Origin: Myxococcales bacterium
GTDB lineage: Bacteria > Myxococcota_A > Bradymonadia > Bradymonadales > GCA-2716585
NCBI GenBank assembly: GCA_002716585.1
Contig: PBBL01000008.1
Span: forward strand, 1-64,000
Direction: 5' to 3'
Length of the DNA: 64,000 nucleotides
Shown: positions 45,376 to 53,726 of the stretch, piece after piece
Position numbering within the stretch: the stretch's first letter is position 1
How the letters are laid out: each line of letters begins with the position of its first letter
Notes under the pieces: model-generated
Databases searched by the model: none
What the model was told of the DNA's origin: nothing
What the model saw: the letters and a program-made list of their open reading frames with translations, nothing else
Position numbers and translations under genes: made by a program

Positions 45376-45393
45376 CCGCCTCAGGGGAGGCGG
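45376..45393 (+). terminator. Hairpin after the Cys-rich lipoprotein gene
   Basis: CCGCCTC (45376-45382), AGGG loop, GAGGCGG (45387-45393): a perfect 7-bp stem 9 nt past the stop. The following sequence has only scattered T residues, so it is a candidate terminator of modest strength. Confidence 0.45.
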
Positions 45394-45438
45394 CCGTTGT
45401 CGGATGTACCATCGGGCCAGACCCGACGGAGGACACCT

Positions 45439-45966
45439 ATGGGCACGGCGCACGAGGACAAGGACACGATCGACAAGCACTGGATGTCGTCGCGCATCAG
45501 CGAGGATCACCAGAAGCTCGACCGGATCTTCGCGAGCCTGGAGAGCACGCTGCGCGCGATGGCCGAGCAGGAGCCGATCGAGGTGCAGGACCCCGATCTG
45601 CTGACGGACGCCCGCGACGATCTGTCGTTTGCGTTGGAGGAGATGCTGGAGCACTTCGGGATCGAGGAGGAGGCGGTCTTCGTCTTCATCCGAGACACCC
45701 TGCCCGAGTTCACCAAGGCGCTCGCCGCGTTGGAGCGAGGCCACGAGATGATGTGCCAGCAGACCTCCCGGCTCAGGATGATGGTCGCCGCGGCGCGCTC
45801 GGGCAACGCCCCGCTCGACATCCCGCTCGCGCTCGACCTCGTCGGGCAGACGACCCTCCTGCTCTCCACCCACAACCGCCAGGAGGTGAAGCTCTTCTAC
45901 GAAGCGTTCCAGCGCCTCGACAGCGAAGGGCGCGAGCGCCTGATCACCGCCATCAACAGCCACTGA
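45439..45966 (+). CDS. Hemerythrin-like (HHE) protein
   Basis: 175 residues from ATG 45439, fixed by GGAGG 6 nt upstream. It is a soluble four-helix bundle with the expected metal ligands: His in ISEDHQKLDRIF, His and Glu in EMLEHFGIEEEAVF, His in LERGHEMM, and His and Glu in STHNRQEVKLFY. Hemerythrin-like proteins bind a di-iron centre and sense or carry O2 or NO, or act in iron and redox stress. Whether this one binds two irons cannot be decided from sequence. It is single-gene, between a lipoprotein and a helicase. Confidence 0.85.
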   Translation: MGTAHEDKDTIDKHWMSSRISEDHQKLDRIFASLESTLRAMAEQEPIEVQDPDLLTDARDDLSFALEEMLEHFGIEEEAVFVFIRDTLPEFTKALAALERGHEMMCQQTSRLRMMVAAARSGNAPLDIPLALDLVGQTTLLLSTHNRQEVKLFYEAFQRLDSEGRERLITAINSH

Positions 45967-46114
45967 CGCCCGACCTCCCCCACCCACAAAACCTCCCCGT
46001 CGTCACCCAACGGGTTGCGCCTGGCGCCCGCCGACCCCATAAACAGGGGACTGATCTTCGATCAGCCGCCTGGCGGGGCCACCTCGCCCGCCTCGACTCT
46101 GTGACTGGAGAACC

Positions 46115-48271
46115 ATGACCACCACCTATCGCGGACTACAACTCGACCCATTCCAGCAACAGGCGATCGAGGCGATCGACAAGGGCCACTCCGTGCTCGT
46201 CGCCGCCCCCACCGGCACAGGCAAGACCCTGATCGCCGACTACCTGGTCGAGCGCATCATGGCGGCGGGCGAGCGGATCGTCTACACCGCCCCGATCAAG
46301 GCGCTGAGCAACCAGAAGTACCGCGAGTACGTCGCGCTCCACGGCGAGGAGAAGGTGGGGCTGGTGACCGGGGACGTCGTGATCCGTCGCGACGCGCCGC
46401 TGCGGATCATGACCACCGAGATCCTGCGCAACATCCTCCTCCAGAACCCCGACGCCCCCGGATACACCGAGATCGGTGAGATCGGCGCGGTGATCTTCGA
46501 CGAGCTGCACTTCATCGACGACCCGTTTCGGGGCACCGTCTGGGAGGAGGTGCTGATCTACCTGCCGGACGACATCCAGATCCTCGGGCTGTCGGCGACG
46601 CTGTCGAACCTCAAGGAGCTGGCCGGGTGGCTGAGCAGCATCCGCTCCGGGACGGCCGGCGAGGTCGTCACCATCCGTGAGAACAAGCGCGCCGTGCCGC
46701 TGCACTTCTTCCTCGCCAACAAAGAGCTGGGCCTGGTCCCGTACAACGAGTTCGAGCGGGCCTACACGCGGTGGCGCAAGGATCGCCGCAAGCAGCGCAA
46801 CACCAGCAGCAGGAGCCGCCGCGGCCGTGGCCGCCACCGTAACCGGGACGACGACTCGACGCGGCACTACCACATCGTCTCGATGCTGGAGGAGCGCGAT
46901 CGCCCGGCGCTGTTCTTCATGTTCAGCCGCCGCGGCACGGAGCGCTGCGCCCGCTCGGTCGCCAAGCGCAACAAGCAGGGGATGCTCAACAAGCAGGAGG
47001 GGTCGCTCATGGGGCGCCTCCTGCGCGAGTTCGACCAGGAGCACCCGGACGTGCTCCAGCCGCACCACCGCGCGATGTACAGCCGCGGGATCGCCTTCCA
47101 CCACGCCGGGCTGAACATCCTCCTCAAGTCGCTGGTCGAGCGCCTCTACGAGCAGCGGCTGATCAAGCTCCTCTACTGCACCTCGACGTTCGCGCTGGGC
47201 ATCAACATGCCCGCGCGGACGGTCATCTTCGAGAACCTGGAGAAGTACAACGGCGAGGAGATCGCCCCGCTGACCGTGCGGCAGTTCATGCAGAAGGCGG
47301 GACGCGCGGGCCGCCGCGGCATCGACGACGAGGGGCAGGTGATCGTGCGGATGGACTTCTCGGAGTGGACCGAGCGCAACGAGCTGCTCAAGCGGCTGAT
47401 GTCCGACCAGTCCGAGCCGGTGACCTCCTCCTTCAACCTCTCCTTCCACTCCGTCGTCAACCTCCTGGAGCGCTTCGATCAGGAGACGATCCGGGATCTG
47501 ATCGATCGCAGCTTCCTGGCCTACCAGCGCGCCCACCACGAGCAGTCGCTGCGCGACAAGATCCAGCTGCACGAGGCGCGCCTGGAGATGTCCAAGCTGG
47601 CGCACATCCCCGGACGCGAGGAGGACGACTCGGGCGACTCGAAGTCGCGCAAGCGCCTGGAGCGGCTCAAGCGCAAGCTGGTGCGCCACCAGGACTTCCT
47701 CTGGCGCCAATTCCAGGACAAGGTCACGTTCCTGACCGAGGCAGGCTACATCGACGCGGACGGGCAGTTCGGCGCGGGCGCGAAGATCATCAAGAACGTC
47801 CAGATCGAGGAGGTGTTCCTCGCCGAGCTGGTGCTGGCGGGCGTCTTTGAGGATCTGACCCCGGCGCAGATCTTCGGGGTCTGCACCGGGCTGGTGTCCG
47901 AGCTGCCTCGCAACGCAGGGGTCCACGCGCCGCTCCCGGCGGAGATCGAGGAGCAGCTCAACACGATCATCGACATCCTGGAGGGTCCGATCCTGTCCAA
48001 CGCGGTGCGCCTCGCCGGCGGCGAGCCGCGCTGCGACCCGGGGATGATGGCGCTGGGGATGCTGTGGGCCAACGGCGCCTCGCTTCAGGAGGTGATGGAC
48101 GCGATCAAGTCGACGACGGACATCTCCGGTGACATGGTCGGGGCGTTTCGCCGGGGCAAGGAGCTGATCAAGCAGCTCCGCCTGGTGTACTGGGACGACG
48201 CGCACCGCCGCGCCGAGCTGCGCGATCTCCAGCAGGCGATCACCCGCGACGAGGTGGAGGCGCTCGGCTGA
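46115..48271 (+). CDS. Ski2/Mtr4-like DEAD-box family helicase
   Basis: 718 residues, GGAG 4 nt before ATG. Superfamily 2 motifs: APTGTGKT (31-38), TAPIKALSNQKYRE, DELH (129-132), LSATLSN (160-166), then a Ser/Arg/Gly-rich insert near 225-250 in the Ski2-like position, AFHHAGLN, TSTFALGINMPARTVIF and MQKAGRAGRRG. The C-terminal half has NLLERFDQETIRDLIDRSFL and a DSHCT-like end. Relatives are Ski2, Mtr4 and mycobacterial HelY, which remodel structured RNA 3' to 5'. The long arch domain of Mtr4 is absent. A compact hairpin (46051-46065) sits in its leader. Confidence 0.92.
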   Translation: MTTTYRGLQLDPFQQQAIEAIDKGHSVLVAAPTGTGKTLIADYLVERIMAAGERIVYTAPIKALSNQKYREYVALHGEEKVGLVTGDVVIRRDAPLRIMTTEILRNILLQNPDAPGYTEIGEIGAVIFDELHFIDDPFRGTVWEEVLIYLPDDIQILGLSATLSNLKELAGWLSSIRSGTAGEVVTIRENKRAVPLHFFLANKELGLVPYNEFERAYTRWRKDRRKQRNTSSRSRRGRGRHRNRDDDSTRHYHIVSMLEERDRPALFFMFSRRGTERCARSVAKRNKQGMLNKQEGSLMGRLLREFDQEHPDVLQPHHRAMYSRGIAFHHAGLNILLKSLVERLYEQRLIKLLYCTSTFALGINMPARTVIFENLEKYNGEEIAPLTVRQFMQKAGRAGRRGIDDEGQVIVRMDFSEWTERNELLKRLMSDQSEPVTSSFNLSFHSVVNLLERFDQETIRDLIDRSFLAYQRAHHEQSLRDKIQLHEARLEMSKLAHIPGREEDDSGDSKSRKRLERLKRKLVRHQDFLWRQFQDKVTFLTEAGYIDADGQFGAGAKIIKNVQIEEVFLAELVLAGVFEDLTPAQIFGVCTGLVSELPRNAGVHAPLPAEIEEQLNTIIDILEGPILSNAVRLAGGEPRCDPGMMALGMLWANGASLQEVMDAIKSTTDISGDMVGAFRRGKELIKQLRLVYWDDAHRRAELRDLQQAITRDEVEALG

Positions 48272-48303
48272 GTCACCCCACCGACGCCCGGGCCTCGGGC
48301 GGC

Positions 48304-49890
48304 TCAGTTCGGCTTCTTATCCTCCACGCCGAACGCCTCCTGCACGGGCGCGAGGTTGACGGTCACCTTGCGCTCGGCCTTGACCTTCTCCACGTGAGCC
48401 TGCACCGCGGAGCGCCGCTTCGCCTTGAGGTATTCACGGGCGAACGCCTCCTTGTCGGCCTCGAAGCGGGTGCGGGTCGGGTTGCCCTTCTCCTTGAGGC
48501 GCAGCACGTAGAGGTTCCCTTCGTAAAACACCGGCGCGGGGGTCAGCGGCTCGGCGGCGGTCAGCTTCGCGGCGGCGGTCATGACGGGGGGCGCGCTGCC
48601 GATCCCGGGGATGAAGGCCTCGCTGCCGGGCACCGCGGAGAACTTGAGGGTGGTCTGTCGGCGCAGCTTCTCCCGGTCGAGGATCGCCTGGACCTTCGGG
48701 GCCTCCTCGGCGGCGTTCGCCTTGAGATCGGCGGCCCAGGCCTCGTGGATCGACCGCGCGATCGCCAGCGGCCCGGGGTTGGGCGCGCGCTCGCGCAGGA
48801 GCGCGGCGGCGATCTCTCGCCGGAGGGGGGCGGTCAGCGGTCGGGCGTGCGCCTCCAGCTCCTCCTCCACCTTGAGGATGAACCACGACCCCTCCTGGCG
48901 GCCACGCGCGGGCTCGGTGATCTCGCCGACCTTCACCGCGAACGCCTCCGGTCGCTGCGGGCGCACGACGAAGCCCAGGTCGCCGCCGCGCGACGCGCTC
49001 GTGTGAGCGCTGTGCGCCCGGGCCAGCTCGGCGAAGTCCACGCCCCCCATCGCCTGGGTCCGCAGACCCGACAACCGCTCACGGAGCGCCTGATCGCTCT
49101 CCTCGTCGGGGTCCCCCTTGGGGTGAAGCTCGATGATCCGGGCGCGGCGGGTCGTGGGCCGGGTGTAGCGGGTCGTGTTGTCGGCGTAGTGGCGCTCGAT
49201 GGCGTCGCGCTGGGTGCGGACGAACGCGTCGAGGGTCTTCGCCTCGGGGGTGTTGGGGATGCTGACGAACTCCACCACGACCCGCTCCTCCAACATCTTG
49301 TAGACCTCCCAGAGGCGCTGCTCGTCGGGGGCCTCGATGAGCCGATCGGGCAGTCGCTCGGCCACGATCCGATCGGTGACCACCACCCGGAGGTCGTCCA
49401 GCGTCAGCCCGATCGTGGCGAGGCGCTCGGCGCGCTCCTGCTCGGAGAGGGGGGCGAGGGCCTTGAGGCCGGGCTCACGGGCGATGCGCTCCTCGATCTC
49501 CTCGGGGGTGACCGTGACGCCGTGCGCACGCGCGGCGTCGCGGACGATGCTCAGGTCGATGAGGCTGAGGACGGTGCTCTGTTGGAACTGCGGGGCCTTG
49601 AGCACCCGCTCAGGGACCGGCTCCCAGCGGCCCGAGGGGTGAAAGAGGCTCATCCGCCGGGTGGCGCGCCGGAAGTCGGCCAGCGTGACGGTCTGATCGC
49701 CGACGCGCCCGACCACGGGGGAGGGCTCAGGCTGGGGGTCGGCCGCATCGGTGGTCGTGGCGGCGGCGGTCGAGGTGGCGGCGGTCGCGCTCGGCGGCGA
49801 GTCCTCGGGCTCGGAGCGACAGGCGCAGATCCCGACCACGACACAACAGACGAGCAGACCCATGAACCGGGTGTAGCGCGTGAGACTCAT
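48304..49890 (-). CDS. Parvulin-type peptidyl-prolyl isomerase lipoprotein (SurA/PrsA-like)
   Basis: 528 residues. The signal peptide ends in lipobox ICAC, then a Thr/Ala/Pro linker (about 25-60). A SurA-N-like helical region follows (residues about 60-210, with VGDQTVTLADFRRATRR and VTPEEIEERIAREPGLKAL). The parvulin domain lies at about 240-345: RARIIELHPKGD, FAELARAHSAHTSASRGGDL, GFVVRPQ, and GEITEPARGRQEGSWFILKV. It would assist folding of exported or outer-membrane proteins. A C-terminal helical domain of 180 residues, ending in a basic segment, is additional. Transcribed convergently with the helicase gene, 32 nt apart. Confidence 0.88.
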   Translation of the reverse strand: MSLTRYTRFMGLLVCCVVVGICACRSEPEDSPPSATAATSTAAATTTDAADPQPEPSPVVGRVGDQTVTLADFRRATRRMSLFHPSGRWEPVPERVLKAPQFQQSTVLSLIDLSIVRDAARAHGVTVTPEEIEERIAREPGLKALAPLSEQERAERLATIGLTLDDLRVVVTDRIVAERLPDRLIEAPDEQRLWEVYKMLEERVVVEFVSIPNTPEAKTLDAFVRTQRDAIERHYADNTTRYTRPTTRRARIIELHPKGDPDEESDQALRERLSGLRTQAMGGVDFAELARAHSAHTSASRGGDLGFVVRPQRPEAFAVKVGEITEPARGRQEGSWFILKVEEELEAHARPLTAPLRREIAAALLRERAPNPGPLAIARSIHEAWAADLKANAAEEAPKVQAILDREKLRRQTTLKFSAVPGSEAFIPGIGSAPPVMTAAAKLTAAEPLTPAPVFYEGNLYVLRLKEKGNPTRTRFEADKEAFAREYLKAKRRSAVQAHVEKVKAERKVTVNLAPVQEAFGVEDKKPN

Positions 49891-50220
49891 GGACAGATCA
49901 CCTCCAACATGCAGGGAACATCAGCGGGGAGCAGGCTTGAGGGGTCAGCCCCCGAGATCGCCCACACGAAAAGATCAGCCTGAGGCTTGCGCCCCATGGG
50001 AGGCCATGCTAGACAGCCCCGTCTGTTGCCGGACATCCGCCCTGGAGCCCGTGCAACGCGAGGCGATCCGCGACGTACGGTAGCGGAAAGCCCCGATGAG
50101 CGTCCAGGAGCTCGGGCCAGCGGCCGCAGCGCGGCGTCGAAGCTGGTCACCTGTCATAACATGGCGTTCAACGTCGGGCGGAGCGTTGGATGAAGTTATT
50201 GAACCCGAGGAGGACATCCC
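49891..50220. other. Intergenic region, 330 nt
   Basis: Divergent gap between the parvulin lipoprotein gene (minus) and a small unknown gene (plus). Apart from the Shine-Dalgarno AGGAGG of the plus gene, I find no credible reading frame, RNA gene or strong hairpin. A weak TGTCATAAC -10-like element lies near 50152-50160 without a good -35. Confidence 0.45.
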
Positions 50221-50559
50221 ATGAGCAAGCCCAGCCCATTGCAGCGCGTCAAGAGTGAGTACGGTTCCAAGGAGAACCTGGTGGATCAACTGGTCTCGAA
50301 GCTGGAGCGCTTCGACGACGAGGGCGCCGACGAGTTCAAGGTGCGCCTGATGCGCGTGAGCAACAAGAAGCTGCTCCGCCTGATGAGCGTCCAGCAGCGC
50401 TTCGAGAGCGAGTTCGGCGACAAGGGGACGCTGGTGGAGCGGATCATCAGCTACAAGAACCCGAAGCAGGCCAACGATCAGCCCTTCAAGGAGAAGCTGC
50501 TCAGCTACCGCGTCACGCGGCTGCTGGACCTGCACGACAGCCTCAAGCGCAAGGCCTGA
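50221..50559 (+). CDS. Small conserved-looking basic protein, unknown
   Basis: 112 residues, with AGGAGG 7 nt before ATG. Entirely helical and charged, no Cys and no membrane segment: SPLQRVKSEYGSKENLVDQL, then VRLMRVSNKKLLRLMSVQQR and VERIISYKNPKQAN. Two halves look alike: the N-terminal GSKENLVDQL and the middle GDKGTLVERI each start a helix, so it may be an internal duplication of about 50 residues. Function unknown; it may bind RNA or ribosomes given the charge. It lies 263 nt before cdnL on the same strand. Confidence 0.85.
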   Translation: MSKPSPLQRVKSEYGSKENLVDQLVSKLERFDDEGADEFKVRLMRVSNKKLLRLMSVQQRFESEFGDKGTLVERIISYKNPKQANDQPFKEKLLSYRVTRLLDLHDSLKRKA

Positions 50560-50668
50560 GCCCGCCGCGCCTCCTGAGACCGACCCCCCGCTCGCCCCCC
50601 CTACGACGCCCCGGATCCCCCTTCCGGCTCATTGCCCATAGACTCATCGGGCCAAAAATGGCATACCC

Positions 50669-50696
50669 TTGAGGGTAGTCCCGAGTCGACTACCAT
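50669..50696 (+). promoter_or_regulatory. sigma70-like promoter for cdnL
   Basis: TTGAGG (50669-50674), 16-nt spacer, TACCAT (50691-50696). Predicted start near 50703, leader about 120 nt. The -10 hexamer is close to that of the ncRNA promoter at 51548 (TACATT). Confidence 0.45.
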
Positions 50697-50821
50697 GCTG
50701 ACCGCCAGACCAACCGCGAGGCGCCTGCCCACCTCCAGTCTCGGGGTACGACCCGCAGTCTGGGGGCGGATCGCCATTCAGCGGGTTGGCAGCCCAGACG
50801 CGCCAGACAAGGAGTGAGCCC

Positions 50822-51307
50822 ATGCAATTCGATGTTGGTGACAAGGCCGTATACCCCGCTCAGGGTGTCGCCGTGTTCACAGGCGAAGAGTCCAAGGAGA
50901 TCATGGGTCACTCCCACAACTTCTTCGTCTGGCAGGTGCTCGACAGCAAGAAGAAGATCATGATCCCGGTCGACAAGATCAACGGGGTGGGGTTGCGCCC
51001 GGTCATCTCCGACGAGGAGGTCGATCAGGTCTACGCGATCCTGCGGGAGCGGGACGTCAAGCTCAACGATCAGATCTGGCTTCGGCGCTACCAGTCCTAC
51101 ACCGAGAAGATCAACACCGGCTCGATCTTCGAGGTCGCCCAGGTGTTGCGCGATCTGATCCTGCGCAAGACCGAGAAGCCTCTCTCCTTCGGCGAGCAGA
51201 AGATGCTCGATCAGGCGCGGCGCCTCGTCATCCAGGAGATGTCGGTGGCCAAGGGCACCGACAAGGATGAGATCGACGAGGAGCTGGACCAGATCTTCCG
51301 CTTCTGA
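50822..51307 (+). CDS. cdnL: CarD/CdnL-family RNA polymerase-binding regulator
   Basis: 161 residues from ATG 50822, fixed by AGGAG 7 nt upstream. The N-terminal RNA-polymerase interaction domain (about 1-65) starts MQFDVGDKAVYPAQGVAVFT. The helical DNA-binding domain follows, including the Trp wedge region (IWLRRYQSYTEKINTGSIFE) and RDLILRKTEKPLSFGEQKML. Length and layout fit CdnL, the essential factor that stabilises open complexes at rRNA and other sigma-A promoters in myxobacteria and actinobacteria, rather than Myxococcus CarD itself, which has an AT-hook extension. Immediately downstream is the strong promoter of the large non-coding RNA. Confidence 0.95.
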   Translation: MQFDVGDKAVYPAQGVAVFTGEESKEIMGHSHNFFVWQVLDSKKKIMIPVDKINGVGLRPVISDEEVDQVYAILRERDVKLNDQIWLRRYQSYTEKINTGSIFEVAQVLRDLILRKTEKPLSFGEQKMLDQARRLVIQEMSVAKGTDKDEIDEELDQIFRF

Positions 51308-51493
51308 CCGCCCTCCCCTCTCTCCTTCGGCTCCTCTCAACGGCCCATCACTCCATCGCGAGCGCCAACGACGCCCCTCTGCGCCGCGGCGCGCGTGTGA
51401 CAATCGCGCAACACACCAACCACAAGCGCTTGAGATCAAACACAATTTCTCAAGACACGCATTTGTCGCTTGACCTCCGATCCGTCTCGCGCT

Positions 51494-51553
51494 AAAAAAA
51501 CGCGCTTGTGCCCTGAAAAAAGGCTTGACCCCACCCTGATGATCCACTACATT
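51494..51553 (+). promoter_or_regulatory. Strong promoter with phased A-tracts (UP-like) for the large ncRNA
   Basis: TTGACC (51525-51530), exactly 17 nt, TACATT (51548-51553). Just upstream are two A-tracts, at 51494-51500 and 51516-51521, whose centres are about 21 nt apart (two helical turns), as in UP elements or curved rRNA promoters. Predicted transcription start 51559-51561. Confidence 0.7.
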
Positions 51554-51559
51554 GCTGGA

Positions 51560-53118
51560 TGTGACGAGGGCGAAAGCCTGCAGTCACATGTTTCAGGGAA
51601 GTCACCTCCCAGAACGTGCGAAGTCTCACGCAAGTGAGATAAGGGACGCGCGGCTGGTACGGTGAGAAATTCCATGAGGGTGTGATTGGAGATGGAAACA
51701 TCTTCGATCGGGTTACCCGGTTCGACGTACCCTGAAGTCGCGGTCCTGCACAGGTACACACGCTTGCGTGTGGAGGGTGCGGGGAGGAACGACACGAGGG
51801 GCTCCCTGGGGCCGCGCAGGCAGCGCATGTGAGAGCATGGGTTGTGTTGTCGAGGTCACAACAGGGCGACCAGGTGATGAGACCCTGGAGGAAGAAGAAC
51901 GCCATGAGAGTATCGGCTTTGGAGGCGCGTAACAGCGAATTCAAGGTACGGACATGATGGTGGAGCAAAACCCTGAAGGCAGCAAGGCCTCGGTGATTCA
52001 TGATCGCCATTGAGAGTGACTTGCCGCTGTGCGGACGTGACCACGCGTCTTCGTCCGTGTCACCTGGAGCGTTTGACCGCTCTCCATCGGGTGTCGGGTA
52101 CGGTGTCTGACCTTCGGGTCGGGCGCAAGGTTCTGGCAACTGGATGTGATGATGTTGGTGTTCTGTGGCCCGGGTACACGAGGACAAGTCGTACGTTGAC
52201 TCTTCGGAGGAGGCGTTTGACGAGTGGCGCAGTGAAGCGCAGAGGTGGTGGGGGAGCTGATTGAGTTCAGTGAGCCCGGCTCTGAATGAAACATGGGTCG
52301 CAGCCCGAATCGGGTTCGCCTGAACACCGTCGTGCATATGCGCAGTTCGCTTCGCAGAACACGGGAGGAGCAGGAGGACAAAGGCACCGCAAGGTGCTGG
52401 ATAGGGTCAGTTCAAGGCGGAGACGCTTTGGCCCACGCCCTCTCAAAGAGTCAGGTTGTCTTGTAATGTCAGGAGGGTAGCGGACTGGAGACAGTCACGG
52501 CTACCAATCATGGGGAACACTCTGAAGGTGAATGAAACCTCAGGAGCGGTTGTGGCATGAAACAAGGCCACAAAGCGGTACGGGACGTAACCCCTTGGAG
52601 AGGTGAGAAACCTCAGGAAGGGAAGGTGCTGGGTGAGGTAAGCCCAGGTCAACCGGGCCTGTACTCGTGATGTCGCTGAAGAGGCGAAGAAGTCCATGAA
52701 CGGCCGCGTGGTTTGCGGAAGGTCACTTCGACAGATAAAACTGTCCGAAGACGACGGATGCAAGCCGACGAGGTTGGGTTCAGGCCGCAGAAGACGGGCT
52801 GAAGGCCATGAGCGGCGCCAGACGCAGAACAACCTCCTCGGAGGGCGGGACGCGGGTGGTGGCGGCAGAGACTGAAAGACCTCGTAACTCAGGATTTTGC
52901 AAAGAATCCCAAGAGTATGGGGGGAGCGATCAACCAATACGTCGCTACAGTCCTGCTCAGATCGCTGAAGGACAGGCCAACGTCATGTGTGGCAACCAGA
53001 AACGTGGAGACACGGAGCTGGAGCTGAGTTCGACCTGAGTCGTTGAAGGATGCGAACCTGAAATATCCCGATGAAACCCCGGTGGATGGAAACGTCCACC
53101 GGGGTTTTGTTCGTTTTT
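51560..53118 (+). ncRNA. Large (about 1.56 kb) structured non-coding RNA, unassigned class
   Basis: A complete transcription unit without a gene: strong promoter, then sequence with stops in all frames and no protein-like composition, then an intrinsic terminator. Small stable hairpins are dense. They include a 5' stem ATGTGAC (51559-51565)/GTCACAT (51583-51589) enclosing a GAAA loop; TCTCAC-GCAA-GTGAGA (51624-51639); CTGACC-TTCG-GGTCGG (52107-52122); GCACC-GCAA-GGTGC (52384-52397); and GAGGT-N5-ACCTC (52600-52614). GNRA and UUCG loops with compensatory stems are typical of ornate RNAs such as OLE, GOLLD or ROOL, but this is larger and matches none I know. It is not rRNA, tmRNA, RNase P RNA or SRP RNA, and no group II intron domain V was found. 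The short frames on either strand are shadows. Function unknown. Confidence 0.65.
53074..53118 (+). terminator. Intrinsic terminator of the large ncRNA
   Basis: Arms AAACCCCGGTGGATG (53074-53088) and CGTCCACCGGGGTTT (53093-53107) pair over 15 bp, with one G-T wobble, around a GAAA loop. TTTTGTTCGTTTTT follows (53105-53118). It is the strongest terminator in the window and its direction matches the promoter at 51525. Confidence 0.9.
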
Positions 53119-53203
53119 AACCCCCTCCGCGAACATCCCCCCCCCTCCGATGAAAATAAACCCGGTCGCGAGGGCTGCCCTCCACCTGGGGTGGAGCGGA
53201 TGC

Positions 53204-53725
53204 TCACAGGCGCGGCACGCCTCCCCGATCCAACAACGCGGACAGCGCCGCCAGCCGCTCCTCCCCTCGCACACCCGACCACGACAGCTCCACCTCGCGC
53301 CCGGTGTCGGTGTGGCTCAAGCGGACCGTCAACCCGTCTCCTCCTGGCCACGCCCCTGGGAGCGTGTCGATCCACTCCACGAGCAACAGCCCCGCTCCCT
53401 CCACCATGTCCCAGTACCCCGTGGACTCCAGATCGTCCTCGTCTTCCAGACGGTAGAGATCCACGTGCACCACCGGATCGAAGCGCCCTGGGGCGTCGTA
53501 GACGTTCATCAGCGTGTAGGTCGGGCTGCTCACCTCCTGCTCACCGCGCGACGACGGCTCGCCCGCGTGCGCGTAGAGCCCGCCCATCAACCCCCGCACC
53601 AGGCAGGTCTTGCCCGCCCCCAGGTCGCCGATCAACCCCACGGCGTCTCCCGGCTCGACCACCTCGGCGATGAGCCTCCCGACCTGGAGCGTCCTCTCCT
53701 CGCCGCACAACGCCCAACGTGACAC
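53204..53725 (-). CDS. tsaE: tRNA threonylcarbamoyladenosine biosynthesis ATPase TsaE
   Basis: 173 residues from GTG 53725, with GGAGGG 7 nt upstream and the start 1 nt after the TGA of the HEAT gene; longer in-frame starts lie inside that gene. TsaE is the ATPase of the TsaB-TsaD-TsaE complex that makes t6A37 on ANN-decoding tRNAs. Walker A is GDLGAGKT (33-40). Other marks are VSSPTYTLMNVY, VVHVDLYRLEDEDDLESTGY and LLLVEWIDTLPGAWPGGDGL. The C-terminus has about 25 residues beyond the usual end. Coupling to the HEAT-repeat gene is tight. The ncRNA terminator lies just beyond its stop. Confidence 0.95.
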   Translation of the reverse strand: MSRWALCGEERTLQVGRLIAEVVEPGDAVGLIGDLGAGKTCLVRGLMGGLYAHAGEPSSRGEQEVSSPTYTLMNVYDAPGRFDPVVHVDLYRLEDEDDLESTGYWDMVEGAGLLLVEWIDTLPGAWPGGDGLTVRLSHTDTGREVELSWSGVRGEERLAALSALLDRGGVPRL

Positions 53726-53726
53726 G

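Noticed and set aside
51492..52337. A 281-codon minus-strand frame across the 5' half of the large RNA
   Set aside because: Composition is unlike a protein (Ser, His, Pro, Cys and Thr scattered), there is no ribosome site, and it is antisense to a structured RNA with its own promoter and terminator.
51560..53118. Group II intron interpretation of the large RNA
   Set aside because: The 5' GTGACGAG resembles an intron start, but I could not find the conserved 34-nt domain V (AGC triad with GNRA cap) or a reverse transcriptase frame. A covariance-model search would be needed to exclude it fully.
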